From contig NZ_JAKFWS010000125.1 of the NCBI RefSeq assembly GCF_021731785.1, positions 1 through 59,529 on the forward strand: a DNA stretch of 59,529 nucleotides. The letters run 5' to 3'. The DNA is from Methylocystis sp. GTDB lineage: Bacteria; Pseudomonadota; Alphaproteobacteria; Rhizobiales; Beijerinckiaceae. Of the stretch, positions 19,123 to 29,521 are shown piece after piece. The position numbers and the translations under genes are program-made. Each line of letters opens with the position of its first letter. Position 1 is the first letter of the stretch. Below the pieces are notes generated by a model that made no database searches, was not told where the DNA came from, and saw only the letters and a list, made by a program, of their open reading frames with translations.

Positions 19123-21507
19123 ATGTTCGACAAGACAGGGACTCTGACGGTCGGCGGCGCCCGCCTCGTCGCCGTCGAGGCCGCTCCCGGAGTGGCGCCC
19201 GACGAAGCGTTGCGGCTTGCGGCTTCGATTGAGCAAGCTTCGCATCATATTCTAGGAGCGACAATCGTCTCCGCGGCTCGCGGCAAAGGGCTTTCGCTCC
19301 AGGCCCCTCAGGACGTTCGCGAGGTGCTGGGATCTGGATTGGAGGGCGTCATAGAGGGTCGCAAAGTCAGCGTCGGCTCCCTCCAATTCGCCCATGGCGA
19401 AGGGCGATTGGAGGAATGGGCACGCCGGGCGGCGCGGCGCGCGTCCTGGCGTTCGGCGCTGACGGTATTCGTGGCCGTCGACGGGCGCGTGATCGCCGTT
19501 TTTCTGTTCGCCGACGAGTTGCGCAGTGAGACGCCGCGAGCGATTCAGGCGTTGCGGCGGGCGGGCGTATCCAGAATCGTCATGGTGACCGGCGATCGCG
19601 CCGAACCCGCCGAAACGATCGGGGCTGCCCTCGATCTCGATGCGGTGCTCGCCGAACGCGTTCCTTCCGACAAGGTTGACGCGGTCGTCATGGAACGGCG
19701 ACTCGCTCCAACCTTGATGGTCGGCGATGGCATCAACGACGCCCCGGCCCTGGCCGCGGCCGATGTGGGCTTGGCCATGGGCGCGCGCGGCGCGAGCGCC
19801 TCTTCGGAGGCGGCGGACGCGGTCATTCTCGTCGATCGTCTCGATCGCGTCGCTGACGCGGTTGCGATTGCCCGGCGCACGCGGGCCATCGCAATGCAGA
19901 GCATCATCGCGGGGATGGCGCTCTCGGGCGTGACGATGATCGCAGCCGCTTTCGGCTATGTGACGCCGGTCGCGGGAGCGCTCTTACAGGAGGCGATCGA
20001 CGTAGCGGTAATTCTCAACGCGCTGCGCGCGCTTGCGCCGCCCCACGCTCTCGGTCACCCGCCGATGTCGGAGGCGGCTGCGGCGATTCTTCGCGAGGAT
20101 CACGAGAGATTAGCGCCAAGTCTCGAACGCTTGCGTCAGATAGCCGATGCGCTGGATGACGCACAAGGGGCCGAGGCCGAGGCGGTGGACTACATTCTGG
20201 AGGCCAATCGGATCATCGAAACAGTGATCGCCCGGCACGAACGCGAGGACGAGGCGACGATCTATCCGCGCGTGTCGAGCTACCTCAAGAAGGGCCATGG
20301 GTTGAGCGCCATGAGTCGCGCGCACCGCGAAATCTTGCATCAGGCCAGACTTTTGGGCCGCCTATCGGATGGGCTACGGCCGAGCGACGTTGAGCCCTAT
20401 CTGGTCCGCGACGCCCAACGCATCATCGAGTCAATAGAGTCCCTCGTGCATATACACAACGCGCAAGAAGAGGACATCTACGAGGACGCCGCAGCGCAAT
20501 TGGATATCGAGTCGCAGGCGCCTGACAAAGGGCCGAATACCCACGAGAACCGTGGCGCAACGGCGTTCGAACGAGCGCTCGAACTCGCCTCCGATGGCGG
20601 ACGACGTTGGCGAATGTCCGCAGGCGTGCTCGTCATCCTCGCCTTCGCCGCCGCCGGCGTTTATCTGAGCTGGGATTACTTTGCTCGCCTTCGCCAAGGC
20701 GCTCCGGAGCCCGAGAGCGCGTGGAGCGAGATCATGACCGCGCACATCACCAGCGACTCGTCGGCCATCGGCGTCCTCACCTCTGGCGTCATAGACGTCG
20801 TGTTTTGCGATGTCGGGTCGATCGTGAAGGCCGGACAAGTTTGTGCGCAAATCGACGCGCGCCCATACCGGTTCATTGTTGAACGCGGCAATGTTGATCT
20901 CAGCTTGGCCAACGGACGGCTGGAGAAATCCAGGGCCCGCCTGGCCCGTGCGCGAGCTAAGTATGAGCGAAATCAGGGCCTCTTTAAGCGCAAAGCTATC
21001 GCGCTCAGCGCGCTAAAAGTCTCGCAAAATGCACTCGAGCAAATGCGAGCCGAGGTCACCGACGCAGAAGCTGCTGCCGATTTAGCCCAAGCGGCGTTCG
21101 CCGCCGCTCAGAGCAATCTTGAGCACACCTCCATCGTTTCGCCGATCGCGGGGACGGTCGTCGCCCGGAACGTGGCGGTTGGCCAATCGGTCGTCGCCGC
21201 GCAGACGGAGCCCTTGTTTCGCGTCGCTGCGGATCCCGGCACTTTGAAAATCAATGTCACCGCCGATTCGCGAGTGGCCTACGCGCTACGACTGGGTGAC
21301 GCGGTGTCGGTAAGCCTCGAAACGGATTTGAGCCATCCGTTTGTCGGAAGACTAACGCAAATTTCGCTTAACCCGAAACCGAGCGAAGCCAACGCGAACT
21401 ATGATGTTGTCATCACCACGACAAATCGGAATCTCCGGCTCAAGCCGGGCATGACCACAACGATTCGGATCATGCCCAGCGGCGCGCATCGGCCCACAAA
21501 AAAATAA
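19123..21507 (+). CDS. P1B-ATPase catalytic part fused to hemerythrin and HlyD-like domains
   Basis: The frame starts at ATG 19123 in the middle of an ATPase gene, at MFDKTGTLTVGG with the phosphorylated Asp. Residues 1-315 carry the P and N domains (VGDGINDAPALAAADVGLAM) and final membrane helices. About 320-475 form a hemerythrin-like four-helix domain (LREDHERL, RHEREDE, HREILHQ, HIHNAQEED), a feature known at the C-terminus of P1B-5 ATPases. After a new membrane helix (about 500-520), residues 540-790 form a membrane-fusion (HlyD/EmrA-like) domain with GSIVKAGQVCAQID and SPIAGTVVARNVAVGQ. Metal pump, di-iron sensor and periplasmic adaptor in one frame is unusual. Because the 5' part is broken, ATPase activity is doubtful. 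Confidence 0.72.
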   Translation: MFDKTGTLTVGGARLVAVEAAPGVAPDEALRLAASIEQASHHILGATIVSAARGKGLSLQAPQDVREVLGSGLEGVIEGRKVSVGSLQFAHGEGRLEEWARRAARRASWRSALTVFVAVDGRVIAVFLFADELRSETPRAIQALRRAGVSRIVMVTGDRAEPAETIGAALDLDAVLAERVPSDKVDAVVMERRLAPTLMVGDGINDAPALAAADVGLAMGARGASASSEAADAVILVDRLDRVADAVAIARRTRAIAMQSIIAGMALSGVTMIAAAFGYVTPVAGALLQEAIDVAVILNALRALAPPHALGHPPMSEAAAAILREDHERLAPSLERLRQIADALDDAQGAEAEAVDYILEANRIIETVIARHEREDEATIYPRVSSYLKKGHGLSAMSRAHREILHQARLLGRLSDGLRPSDVEPYLVRDAQRIIESIESLVHIHNAQEEDIYEDAAAQLDIESQAPDKGPNTHENRGATAFERALELASDGGRRWRMSAGVLVILAFAAAGVYLSWDYFARLRQGAPEPESAWSEIMTAHITSDSSAIGVLTSGVIDVVFCDVGSIVKAGQVCAQIDARPYRFIVERGNVDLSLANGRLEKSRARLARARAKYERNQGLFKRKAIALSALKVSQNALEQMRAEVTDAEAAADLAQAAFAAAQSNLEHTSIVSPIAGTVVARNVAVGQSVVAAQTEPLFRVAADPGTLKINVTADSRVAYALRLGDAVSVSLETDLSHPFVGRLTQISLNPKPSEANANYDVVITTTNRNLRLKPGMTTTIRIMPSGAHRPTKK

Positions 21508-21830
21508 GTGTCTTCGTCGCCGTCATGATGACTCGGCGACCATGCTTCTCAAGGCTGGCGCTCACCGAGCGTCCGGTTGCGCTCGGGAGCACTCAATCGC
21601 AGCGATCGTGTCTTGTAATTGGTCGTGGACTCGTTCCCCGGGGGACGGCCGCTCTTAGCGCTTTGCGGGAACATTCGACTGATACGTCTCTTGTGCTGTT
21701 GGCGGCATCTCCCATTCGCCGATTGCTGACACAATTTGCCGTATCGACTGTCACCATTCGACTCAAATTTGCCGAGGTGAGGACCAAGTCGTTTGATAGA
21801 GTTCTGCGGAACGATCGGGGGAGGCCCTCA
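21508..21830. other. Gene-free stretch before cytochrome b561
   Basis: An open frame crosses this region into the b561 gene, but its residues have no coding character. No promoter, repeat or RNA was recognised. Confidence 0.35.
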
Positions 21831-22391
21831 ATGCAATGGCGCAATTCTCAGCATGGCTATGGCGCAGCCGTGCAACTAGTTCATTGGCTTTCGGTGCTCC
21901 TTGTGGGCCTCGCTTGGGTCCTTGGGACCGTGGGCGAAGATCTTCCTCGGGGGAGCACCCGGGATCTCGGAGAATTTGTTCATGTTTTTGCAGGTGAGTT
22001 GATCGCCATCCTATTGATCGTTCGTATCGGCTGGCGTCTCATCGACCCGCCGCCGCCTCCGGAATCGACGCCCTTGGGAAGCCTGGGCGATATTGCCGCC
22101 AAGGTCGTCCATGTTGCGCTATATGCGTTGCTGGCCGCTGTGATCGTCTTTGGCGTCGCGACGCAATTCGCGGATGGAGACGCGCTTTCCTTACTTGGGA
22201 TTGTCGATATCGCGTCGCCATGGATAAGAGACAAAGGCTTTGCGCACAACATGAAGGAAATTCATGAGGCTCTAGCGAATGGACTTATCATCCTCGCCAC
22301 GATCCATGCCAGTTCGGCATTGATCCATCACTTCGTTTTTCGTGATCGCACTCTGGGCCGAATGGCGCCACGTTTCTCGAAGTCTCGCTAA
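21831..22391 (+). CDS. Cytochrome b561 (di-haem membrane electron carrier)
   Basis: ATG 21831 begins MQWRNSQHGYGAAVQLVHWL; the upstream frame is non-coding. The 186-residue protein has four membrane helices with paired haem-ligand histidines: LVHWLSVLLV, HVFAGELIAILLIVRIGWRL, VHVALYALLAAVIVFG and HEALANGLIILATIHASSAL. This matches bacterial b561 / Ni-hydrogenase-type cytochrome b proteins. It likely passes electrons between quinol and periplasmic acceptors. It lies downstream of the ATPase-HlyD frame. Confidence 0.85.
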   Translation: MQWRNSQHGYGAAVQLVHWLSVLLVGLAWVLGTVGEDLPRGSTRDLGEFVHVFAGELIAILLIVRIGWRLIDPPPPPESTPLGSLGDIAAKVVHVALYALLAAVIVFGVATQFADGDALSLLGIVDIASPWIRDKGFAHNMKEIHEALANGLIILATIHASSALIHHFVFRDRTLGRMAPRFSKSR

Positions 22392-22433
22392 GCGAGAACG
22401 ACAACTCAAATCGACCCTGCAGCGTCCGCTTGT

Positions 22434-22485
22434 GGCGCCACGCCGACTTTGCCGAACGGACTTGGCATCGGGAAATTTTGACCCT
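22434..22485 (+). repeat. IS-end-like direct repeat, copy 1
   Basis: The 52 bases here match 26366-26417 at 45 of 52 positions in the same orientation and end in GGGAAATTTTGACCCT. Such ends are typical of IS21-like elements. No istA/istB gene lies between the copies, so these are probably leftover element ends. Confidence 0.55.
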
Positions 22486-22670
22486 GAACGGTTATTATCA
22501 CTCCGGTTAAGTCATAGGCAACCGTTGACCTCAACGCCAAACTTTTGGCCGTTCATGCAACGGCCAAAAAGGACTTGAAATCCCTCACTGCGCTATAGCT
22601 ATGATCAATAGAAAAGGTCGTTTTGAAACCCTATTCTCATCAAAATCCTATCGTCAAAGGAGTATGCGCG

Positions 22671-23237
22671 ATGAATCTCAAGGCCATATTTGCACTCACG
22701 CTGACGCTTGTCCTGGCGACTACGACTACATTGTCGGCCGCTGCACTTGAGGATTTCTATGGCGTGGCGATGGCGTCCTGCGTTCCGACGGGCCAGACGT
22801 CTGCTCAGTCGGTCCTGTTCAATTCGGCCGCTGAAGCGTCCTTCCGGGACGGAGGTACAGGTGAGATCATCCTGACCTGTCCCATCCCGCAAACGCTCAG
22901 CCGGATCACCCTGATGACGGTAAGATACAAGGATGACGGAGCGCTCAATGAAGGTTCGCAAGTCGTGACCGCATTGAGACAAAAGAGATATGTTTTCAAC
23001 GGGATTACCGAGGGCGTCGACTCCGCTCCCGAGACGATTGCCGAGACTGATAGCAATGCATTCGTCCCTCCAGTCGTATCCCCGCAAGGGTACAGGGACC
23101 ACCAAAAGAATGTGAGCCCGACGAATGAGACGCTGACCTTCGATCACCGCAAATTTTTCTATTACATCCAGGTCAACATGCGCCGGCCGGGGGGCACTAC
23201 CGGCCCGGTCACCGTGGCGTACGTCACGCTGTTTTAG
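22671..23237 (+). CDS. Secreted protein of unknown function
   Basis: ATG 22671 follows an AAAGGAG ribosome site; 16 upstream in-frame codons were dropped. The 188-residue product has a signal peptide (MNLKAIFALTLTLVLATTTT, cleavage near ALA-like SAAA) and then a mostly beta-rich mature part with two cysteines (ASCVPTG; ILTCPIP). I do not recognise the family. Confidence 0.6.
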   Translation: MNLKAIFALTLTLVLATTTTLSAAALEDFYGVAMASCVPTGQTSAQSVLFNSAAEASFRDGGTGEIILTCPIPQTLSRITLMTVRYKDDGALNEGSQVVTALRQKRYVFNGITEGVDSAPETIAETDSNAFVPPVVSPQGYRDHQKNVSPTNETLTFDHRKFFYYIQVNMRRPGGTTGPVTVAYVTLF

Positions 23238-23626
23238 ACGCGGTTGCCGGTCTCCCTGGCATCGCGCGCATGGCGTCTAATCGGCCTCAGGCGGCCCGTG
23301 GGCGAGTGTTTGCCCGGTTACTAGCTGATCGCACTCTCAAAACGAACCTCGGGCGCTATGGCGCCGCCTTGAAGGCGCTCGATATCGTCGGGACGGTCGC
23401 CGAATGCCCGCCCGCTCGGAAAGACTGACGTCCAAACCCGACTTTTTCCAGCTACGCTGGAAGCTGTAAGTTTTCCTTTTTAACTTCATTTCGACTGAAG
23501 ATAGAGGAGGACGGCTGGTTGCGCGCCGTTGCACTTGAACATTCGCCCTCCCCCGGGGGCGAGCGCGTGCGAGGCACCTCTCCTTCGACAGACTCGGTGA
23601 GCTCAGCGCCTCGCAGATCAATTCAG
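23238..23626. other. Gene-free stretch with a small hairpin
   Basis: A 7-base perfect hairpin lies at 23446-23462, but no U-tract follows on either strand. Nothing else was recognised. Confidence 0.4.
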
Positions 23627-24166
23627 TCATTCAGCGGGGTGAAGCCCGGGTTCGCGGTTATGAGTTAAGGCCCAGCGCAGGGCGGCCATAAGGCCCACGA
23701 ACCCGATGGCGTAGAGGATGTAGTCGATCTGATTCCAGAACGTCGCCAGCCCAATTGTCACCGCCTTCTCGCCCGTGAACGCACGCCCCGTCTTGTCTAC
23801 AACAGTCACGACGACCTTATATCTACCCGCAGCAGCGACGTCGCGCTCGACGGTTAGGATGCCGTTAGTATTCGGCTTTGGCTCGACGGCGAAGACAATA
23901 CCTCCCTTCTCATCGACCAGTTTCAGTCCAAGCGGCAGATCGCGCGCGTTGGCGTCTACAGGCGTTAACCCAAAGACTGTCGCACCAGTTTTGAAGATGT
24001 CGTCACAGGCTTCCTGTTCCTCACCATAGCGCTGATATGCGCTGAAATGGACCGCGTAGGGACCTGCCTGAACCGTGCAGAAGTCCTTTTCCAAAGCGAC
24101 CCCGTCATGCGCCCAAGCGCTGGACGCAAAAAGCATGGCGGCGACTGCCATGAAGATGGTTTTCAT
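23627..24166 (-). CDS. Exported, C-terminally membrane-anchored protein
   Basis: The 179-residue protein has a signal peptide (MKTIFMAVAAMLFASSAWAH), leaving an N-terminal HDGV after cleavage, an extended beta-sandwich-like region (about 25-135) and one membrane helix (about 145-168) near the C-terminus. The N-terminal His after signal cleavage and two Cys are features seen in periplasmic metal-handling proteins, but no family was recognised and metal binding is only a guess. Confidence 0.6.
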   Translation of the reverse strand: MKTIFMAVAAMLFASSAWAHDGVALEKDFCTVQAGPYAVHFSAYQRYGEEQEACDDIFKTGATVFGLTPVDANARDLPLGLKLVDEKGGIVFAVEPKPNTNGILTVERDVAAAGRYKVVVTVVDKTGRAFTGEKAVTIGLATFWNQIDYILYAIGFVGLMAALRWALTHNREPGLHPAE

Positions 24167-24783
24167 GTTGCACTCTCATCGTCTCAGACACCCCGACGAC
24201 ACGTGGATGTCAAAAAAGGATATCGCTATCGTCACGTTCGTTCGCAAGGAGCCTGTTTGTCGCAGAGAAACGCTCGTTGGCGCACGCAGTCGCGGCATCA
24301 AAGACGAACGTTTTTGAGACTGCATTCCAAGAGGCCTCGGCGGCGACGCGGAACGTCATTAAACGGAAAGGGACCGATTTAGCGTCGATTCCGTCGCGCC
24401 TCAAGCCCCACTTGAAGTCGAACAGGAACATGTTTTGCTGACGCATCCGATTTTCGGCGCTGGGGGGGCTGCAAAGAAATAGAGAAAAGTTTTCCACTGG
24501 GGATTGAAGTAAAGCATGTGGGAAGCGACCAGATGCTATTGCCAGACATAAAACAAGATAAGAGTCGGTATCTTCACTCAACTCGGTGTTCGTCAGTGGA
24601 ATTCGCTGAAATGAAACAGCAAAGCCACGGCCATTGCTGACGGGGCGTGATAGGGGGTGTGTGTGTCGCACAACCCGCCATCATGGAACCTGTACGAAGG
24701 TCTAGAAATGGCGCGCTCGAGACCCTCGTTGAAGCGTCGCGTCGCGGTCTCGGCTCGTGGCCGAGCCGCGACGCCGGCTCCCA
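24167..24783. other. Gene-free, AT-richer stretch
   Basis: A 153-codon minus-strand frame (24210-24671) crosses it but lacks convincing coding character. I see no RNA, repeat or terminator. It lies between the exported protein gene and the integrase gene and may be eroded mobile DNA. Confidence 0.35.
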
Positions 24784-25413
24784 TCAAAGCTGGACTTGCT
24801 CAGAAATGTTAAGAGCATCGTCGACTCCGATCCCGAGATATCGGACCGTGCTTTCCAGTTTCGTATGGCCCAACAGCAGCTGGACCGCTCGAAGATTGCC
24901 GGTCTTCTTGTATATCAGCGCTGCCTTTATCCGGCGCATGGAATGAGTGCCATAAGCCGAACTGTCGAGGCCGGCGCTGGCCACCCATTTCTTTACAATG
25001 CGCGCATATTGCCTTGTGGAGATGTGTGGCCGTTTCGAAAGCCGGCTATGGAACACGTAGCCAGAACCGATTTTGCAGCGATGATCGAGCCAATCCTGGA
25101 CTGACGAGCGAGTTTGGTCCGTCAGTTCGAATTGAACGGGCCGTTTTGTTTTCTTTTGAATCACGACCGCACGATCCCGAACGCGGTCTCCAAGACAGAC
25201 ATCGGTAGTCTGCAATTGAACGAGGTCGCACCCTCTTAGTTTGCTATCGATCGCGAGGTTGAACATGGCGAGATCGCGCTTGCGCCCTTCGAGTTGTATG
25301 CGAATGCGAATGGCCCAGACGTCCTTTGGCCGTAGGGGACGCTTCTGACCGAGCAGTCGGCCTTTGTTCCAAGCAAGATGGGGATGGCCAAGCTCAATTG
25401 AGGAAGTCGTCAT
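24784..25413 (-). CDS. Small tyrosine recombinase (phage-type integrase)
   Basis: ATG 25413 is preceded by GGAGG at good spacing; an ATG four codons earlier is possible. The 209-residue protein consists of the catalytic domain with the Arg in RDLAMFNLAIDSKLRG, a beta hairpin with Lys, THSMRRIKAALIYKKTG (HxxR), LLGHTKLEST and the nucleophile Tyr in VRYLGI. It lacks the long N-terminal arm-binding domain of phage integrases, and resembles short integron- or plasmid-type recombinases frequent in alphaproteobacteria. The catalytic set is complete, so it could be active. Confidence 0.85.
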   Translation of the reverse strand: MTTSSIELGHPHLAWNKGRLLGQKRPLRPKDVWAIRIRIQLEGRKRDLAMFNLAIDSKLRGCDLVQLQTTDVCLGDRVRDRAVVIQKKTKRPVQFELTDQTRSSVQDWLDHRCKIGSGYVFHSRLSKRPHISTRQYARIVKKWVASAGLDSSAYGTHSMRRIKAALIYKKTGNLRAVQLLLGHTKLESTVRYLGIGVDDALNISEQVQL

Positions 25414-25650
25414 GATCGCCTCCATCGGAGCCGACCCTCCCGTCCTCAGCGCTTAAAAATGGCAATCGAAATATATGCACCTTTCGTCCCGCGCTGTAAC
25501 AAAGCGCAGAATCTGACCGTCTCTGCCATTCTGACGGTCTAGTCGCGCTACCGCGCCGTCACAAGCGTTCATTGAAGGTTGAACATCGGTTGGCGCGGCA
25601 TCGCAGGCCGCCCGCACTGGCAAGTCGCGAAATGCGACGCGGACGCCATC

Positions 25651-26139
25651 CTATACCGGCCGATTCCCAGCGATATCCCAGCCAAATTTTACTGGCGTTC
25701 CCTGCGACCCGTTCGGCAATTGCGGCATGTAATCGAATTGGATTTTCGCAAAATCCAGCGTAACGGCTTCGAAAAGTTCGCCATTGGCTTCATTGACTGC
25801 GAGGTCGACGCCGACGACAAGCACGTCGGCGAGCCGAAGGATGATTGCGTCGAGGCGCGCCGCGCCTTGCCGGCGCACGGTGAACGTCGCATCCTTGATA
25901 TGTTTGCCGCTCGCGCAGGCCAGCATGATCTGCGGAGACGCCGTGTCGATCCGGTGCGCGAAACGAAGATTGCGAAATTGCGCCTTGCCGGCACCCGAGC
26001 CGCCGCCCCCTTGATGAACGATCGTCTGCGTAATGCCCCAGTCCCAGGACAGCACGAGGATTTCGTCCTTGTGCCTGTCGTCGGTCGACTCGCCCTTGAT
26101 GTCGCCAAGCTTCAGGAAAATTTCGAGCGTCAAGGCCAA
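25651..26139 (-). CDS. hcp: Hcp1-family type VI secretion tube protein
   Basis: The 162-residue protein matches Hcp throughout: FLKLGDIKGESTDDRHKDEI, ILVLSWDWGITQT, a GGGGSGAGKAQF loop, ASPQIMLACASGKHIKDATF and a C-terminal VKFGWDIAGNRPV. Hcp forms hexameric rings that stack into the T6SS inner tube and carry effectors. No other T6SS gene (tssB, tssC, vgrG) is near, so this is an orphan copy among mobile-element debris. Confidence 0.9.
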   Translation of the reverse strand: MALTLEIFLKLGDIKGESTDDRHKDEILVLSWDWGITQTIVHQGGGGSGAGKAQFRNLRFAHRIDTASPQIMLACASGKHIKDATFTVRRQGAARLDAIILRLADVLVVGVDLAVNEANGELFEAVTLDFAKIQFDYMPQLPNGSQGTPVKFGWDIAGNRPV

Positions 26140-26570
26140 ATTCCTTGTTTGCGGAAACGCATTTCAGCGTGGAGCCGCGCCCCGTAGACAAGAATGACGC
26201 GACACGTGATCGCAATCAAGCGTTGGCGAGCACGCCGGCAGTGTTGGCGGAGTCGGGCTTAAATTCTCCGTTCTGAAAGTTAAGAAAAGCGCAGGCCCTT
26301 CCGCGAAATTGATTTTAAAGTGCGGTCAAAAGGTTTCCGCCGTCGCGGCTACAAAGTCTTAAACCGGTGCCAGGCCGACTTTGCCGAACGGATTCAGCAG
26401 TGGGAAATTTTGACCCTTTGCTGACTTTTCGCGCCTAGGTGGGCACCGAGCGCAGGCGAACGACGGGGGCGGCTGAGACCGCGTGGCTTGCCACTGCAAT
26501 TCCATACTTCCGCTAGCTGCCTCATGAGTATAGATTGCCACCCAATGATACATTTTAGACGGGGTGGCCG
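26140..26570. other. Intergenic stretch with IS-end-like repeat
   Basis: It contains the second copy of the 52-base repeat (26366-26417). No gene is supported. Confidence 0.4.
26366..26417 (+). repeat. IS-end-like direct repeat, copy 2
   Basis: This copy matches 22434-22485 at 45 of 52 bases. Together the copies bracket a 3.9-kb segment holding two secreted-protein genes, the small integrase and hcp. That is compatible with a composite element or with two independent scars. Confidence 0.55.
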
Positions 26571-26969
26571 TTGAAACTAAAAACAACTAAAATAAAAAAC
26601 TTTCGCTTACTGCACGATATTTCCCTGCAGCTTGAAGACGTGACCACGGTCATAGTCGGACGCAACAACTGCGGAAAGACCTCGCTCTCCGACGTCATCC
26701 GCAAATTCCTCTCGGAACGCAACACGTTTGAGATCGAGGACTTTTCGAGCGCTTGCTACGACAAATTCTGCGCGGTGCATCGCGCGCACCTAAAAGGGGC
26801 TGACGTCGAAGAAGTCCGCGCGCTCGTACCGTCAATCGATCTGCGGCTTCACGTGAGCTTTGACCCGACAGTTCCAGAGTTCGGCCCGCTCCGGGAGTTC
26901 GTCATAGATACCGACGTCAACCTTGGACAGCCAACTTTCTTCAAGCAGACGCGGGCGCCGGCCGATTAA
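26571..26969 (+). pseudogene. OLD/AAA-family ATPase, N-terminal fragment
   Basis: The frame starts at TTG 26571 and reads MKLKTTKIKNFRLLHDISLQ with Walker A GRNNCGKTSL, the start of OLD-family or RecF/SMC-like ATPases used in phage defence and DNA repair. It stops after 132 residues, far short of Walker B and any nuclease domain. The stop falls 13 bases before the end of the xec dehydrogenase gene, so the gene was cut where the epoxide cluster begins. Confidence 0.65.
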
Positions 26970-26982
26970 AGTCTGATCTCAA

Positions 26983-27750
26983 TCACAATGCGGTCATACC
27001 TCCATCGACGGTAAGAACACTACCTGTTGCAAAGGAAGCCTCATCGCTCAGCAAGAACAGCGCCGCTTGAGCAATTTCATCGACGGTCGCATAACGACCC
27101 ATCGGATATTTTGCCAGCCTACGGGCCTGCGCCTCGGGGGTTACGTCGCTCTGAAGCAGCCTCTGGCCCATCTCGGTCGACGCTATCGTGCCCGGAGCGA
27201 TCGCGTTGACACGAACACCAGATTTCGCATAGTCGACCGCCATTTGCCGCGTCAGACTGATGATGGCGCCCTTGGACGCGCAGTAGGCGGCCATGTTGGG
27301 GATGCCGACCAATCCTGCAATTGAAGCTATATTGACGATGACGCCGTGACCGCGCGCGACCATGCTGGGCAATACGGCTTTGCATGTGAGGAACACGCCG
27401 TTGACATTGATGTCCATCAGGCGCCGCCACGACTGCTCTTCGGTTTCATGAACGGAGCCAAGGGCGGCGACGCCAGCATTGTTGACGAGCCCATGGATCG
27501 GCCCCAGCATTTCTTCGATTTGGCGTATGGCGCGCGAAATCGCATCTCCATCCGCGACATCGGCGCCGACGCCCATCGCATTGACGCTTTCGTCGGTTAG
27601 TCCTTTGGCCGCCTCTACCGCGCATTCGCCGTCAATGTCGATGACGCCCACCGCCGCGCCTTCTTTCGCAATGAGCCGCGTGATCGCCAAGCCAAGGCCG
27701 CCTGCGCCTCCTGTGACAATAATCGTCTTGCCTGCAACCCGCCCCGTCAT
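26983..27750 (-). CDS. xecE: Hydroxypropyl-coenzyme M dehydrogenase (SDR family)
   Basis: The 255-residue short-chain dehydrogenase has the NAD site TGGAGGLG, NNAGV and the catalytic S143, Y156 and K160 (NIASIAG; AAYCASKGA). In Xanthobacter autotrophicus Py2 two such enzymes oxidise R- or S-2-hydroxypropyl-CoM to 2-ketopropyl-CoM. Both the length of 255 and a basic pair at R211/K214 (R-RLAK) match what I recall for the S-specific enzyme, where these residues hold the CoM sulfonate. The gene lies 8 bases after xecC, with its ribosome site overlapping the xecC stop. Stereospecificity is inferred; only one such gene is present. Confidence 0.82.
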   Translation of the reverse strand: MTGRVAGKTIIVTGGAGGLGLAITRLIAKEGAAVGVIDIDGECAVEAAKGLTDESVNAMGVGADVADGDAISRAIRQIEEMLGPIHGLVNNAGVAALGSVHETEEQSWRRLMDINVNGVFLTCKAVLPSMVARGHGVIVNIASIAGLVGIPNMAAYCASKGAIISLTRQMAVDYAKSGVRVNAIAPGTIASTEMGQRLLQSDVTPEAQARRLAKYPMGRYATVDEIAQAALFLLSDEASFATGSVLTVDGGMTAL

Positions 27751-27758
27751 GGCTGTTC

Positions 27759-29521
<1,763 letters not shown>

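Noticed and set aside
23446-23462. Hairpin as rho-independent terminator
   Set aside because: The stem is perfect but no U-tract follows on either strand.
25579-26187. 202-codon plus-strand ORF opposite hcp
   Set aside because: The minus strand is a full-length match to the Hcp family; this frame is its shadow.
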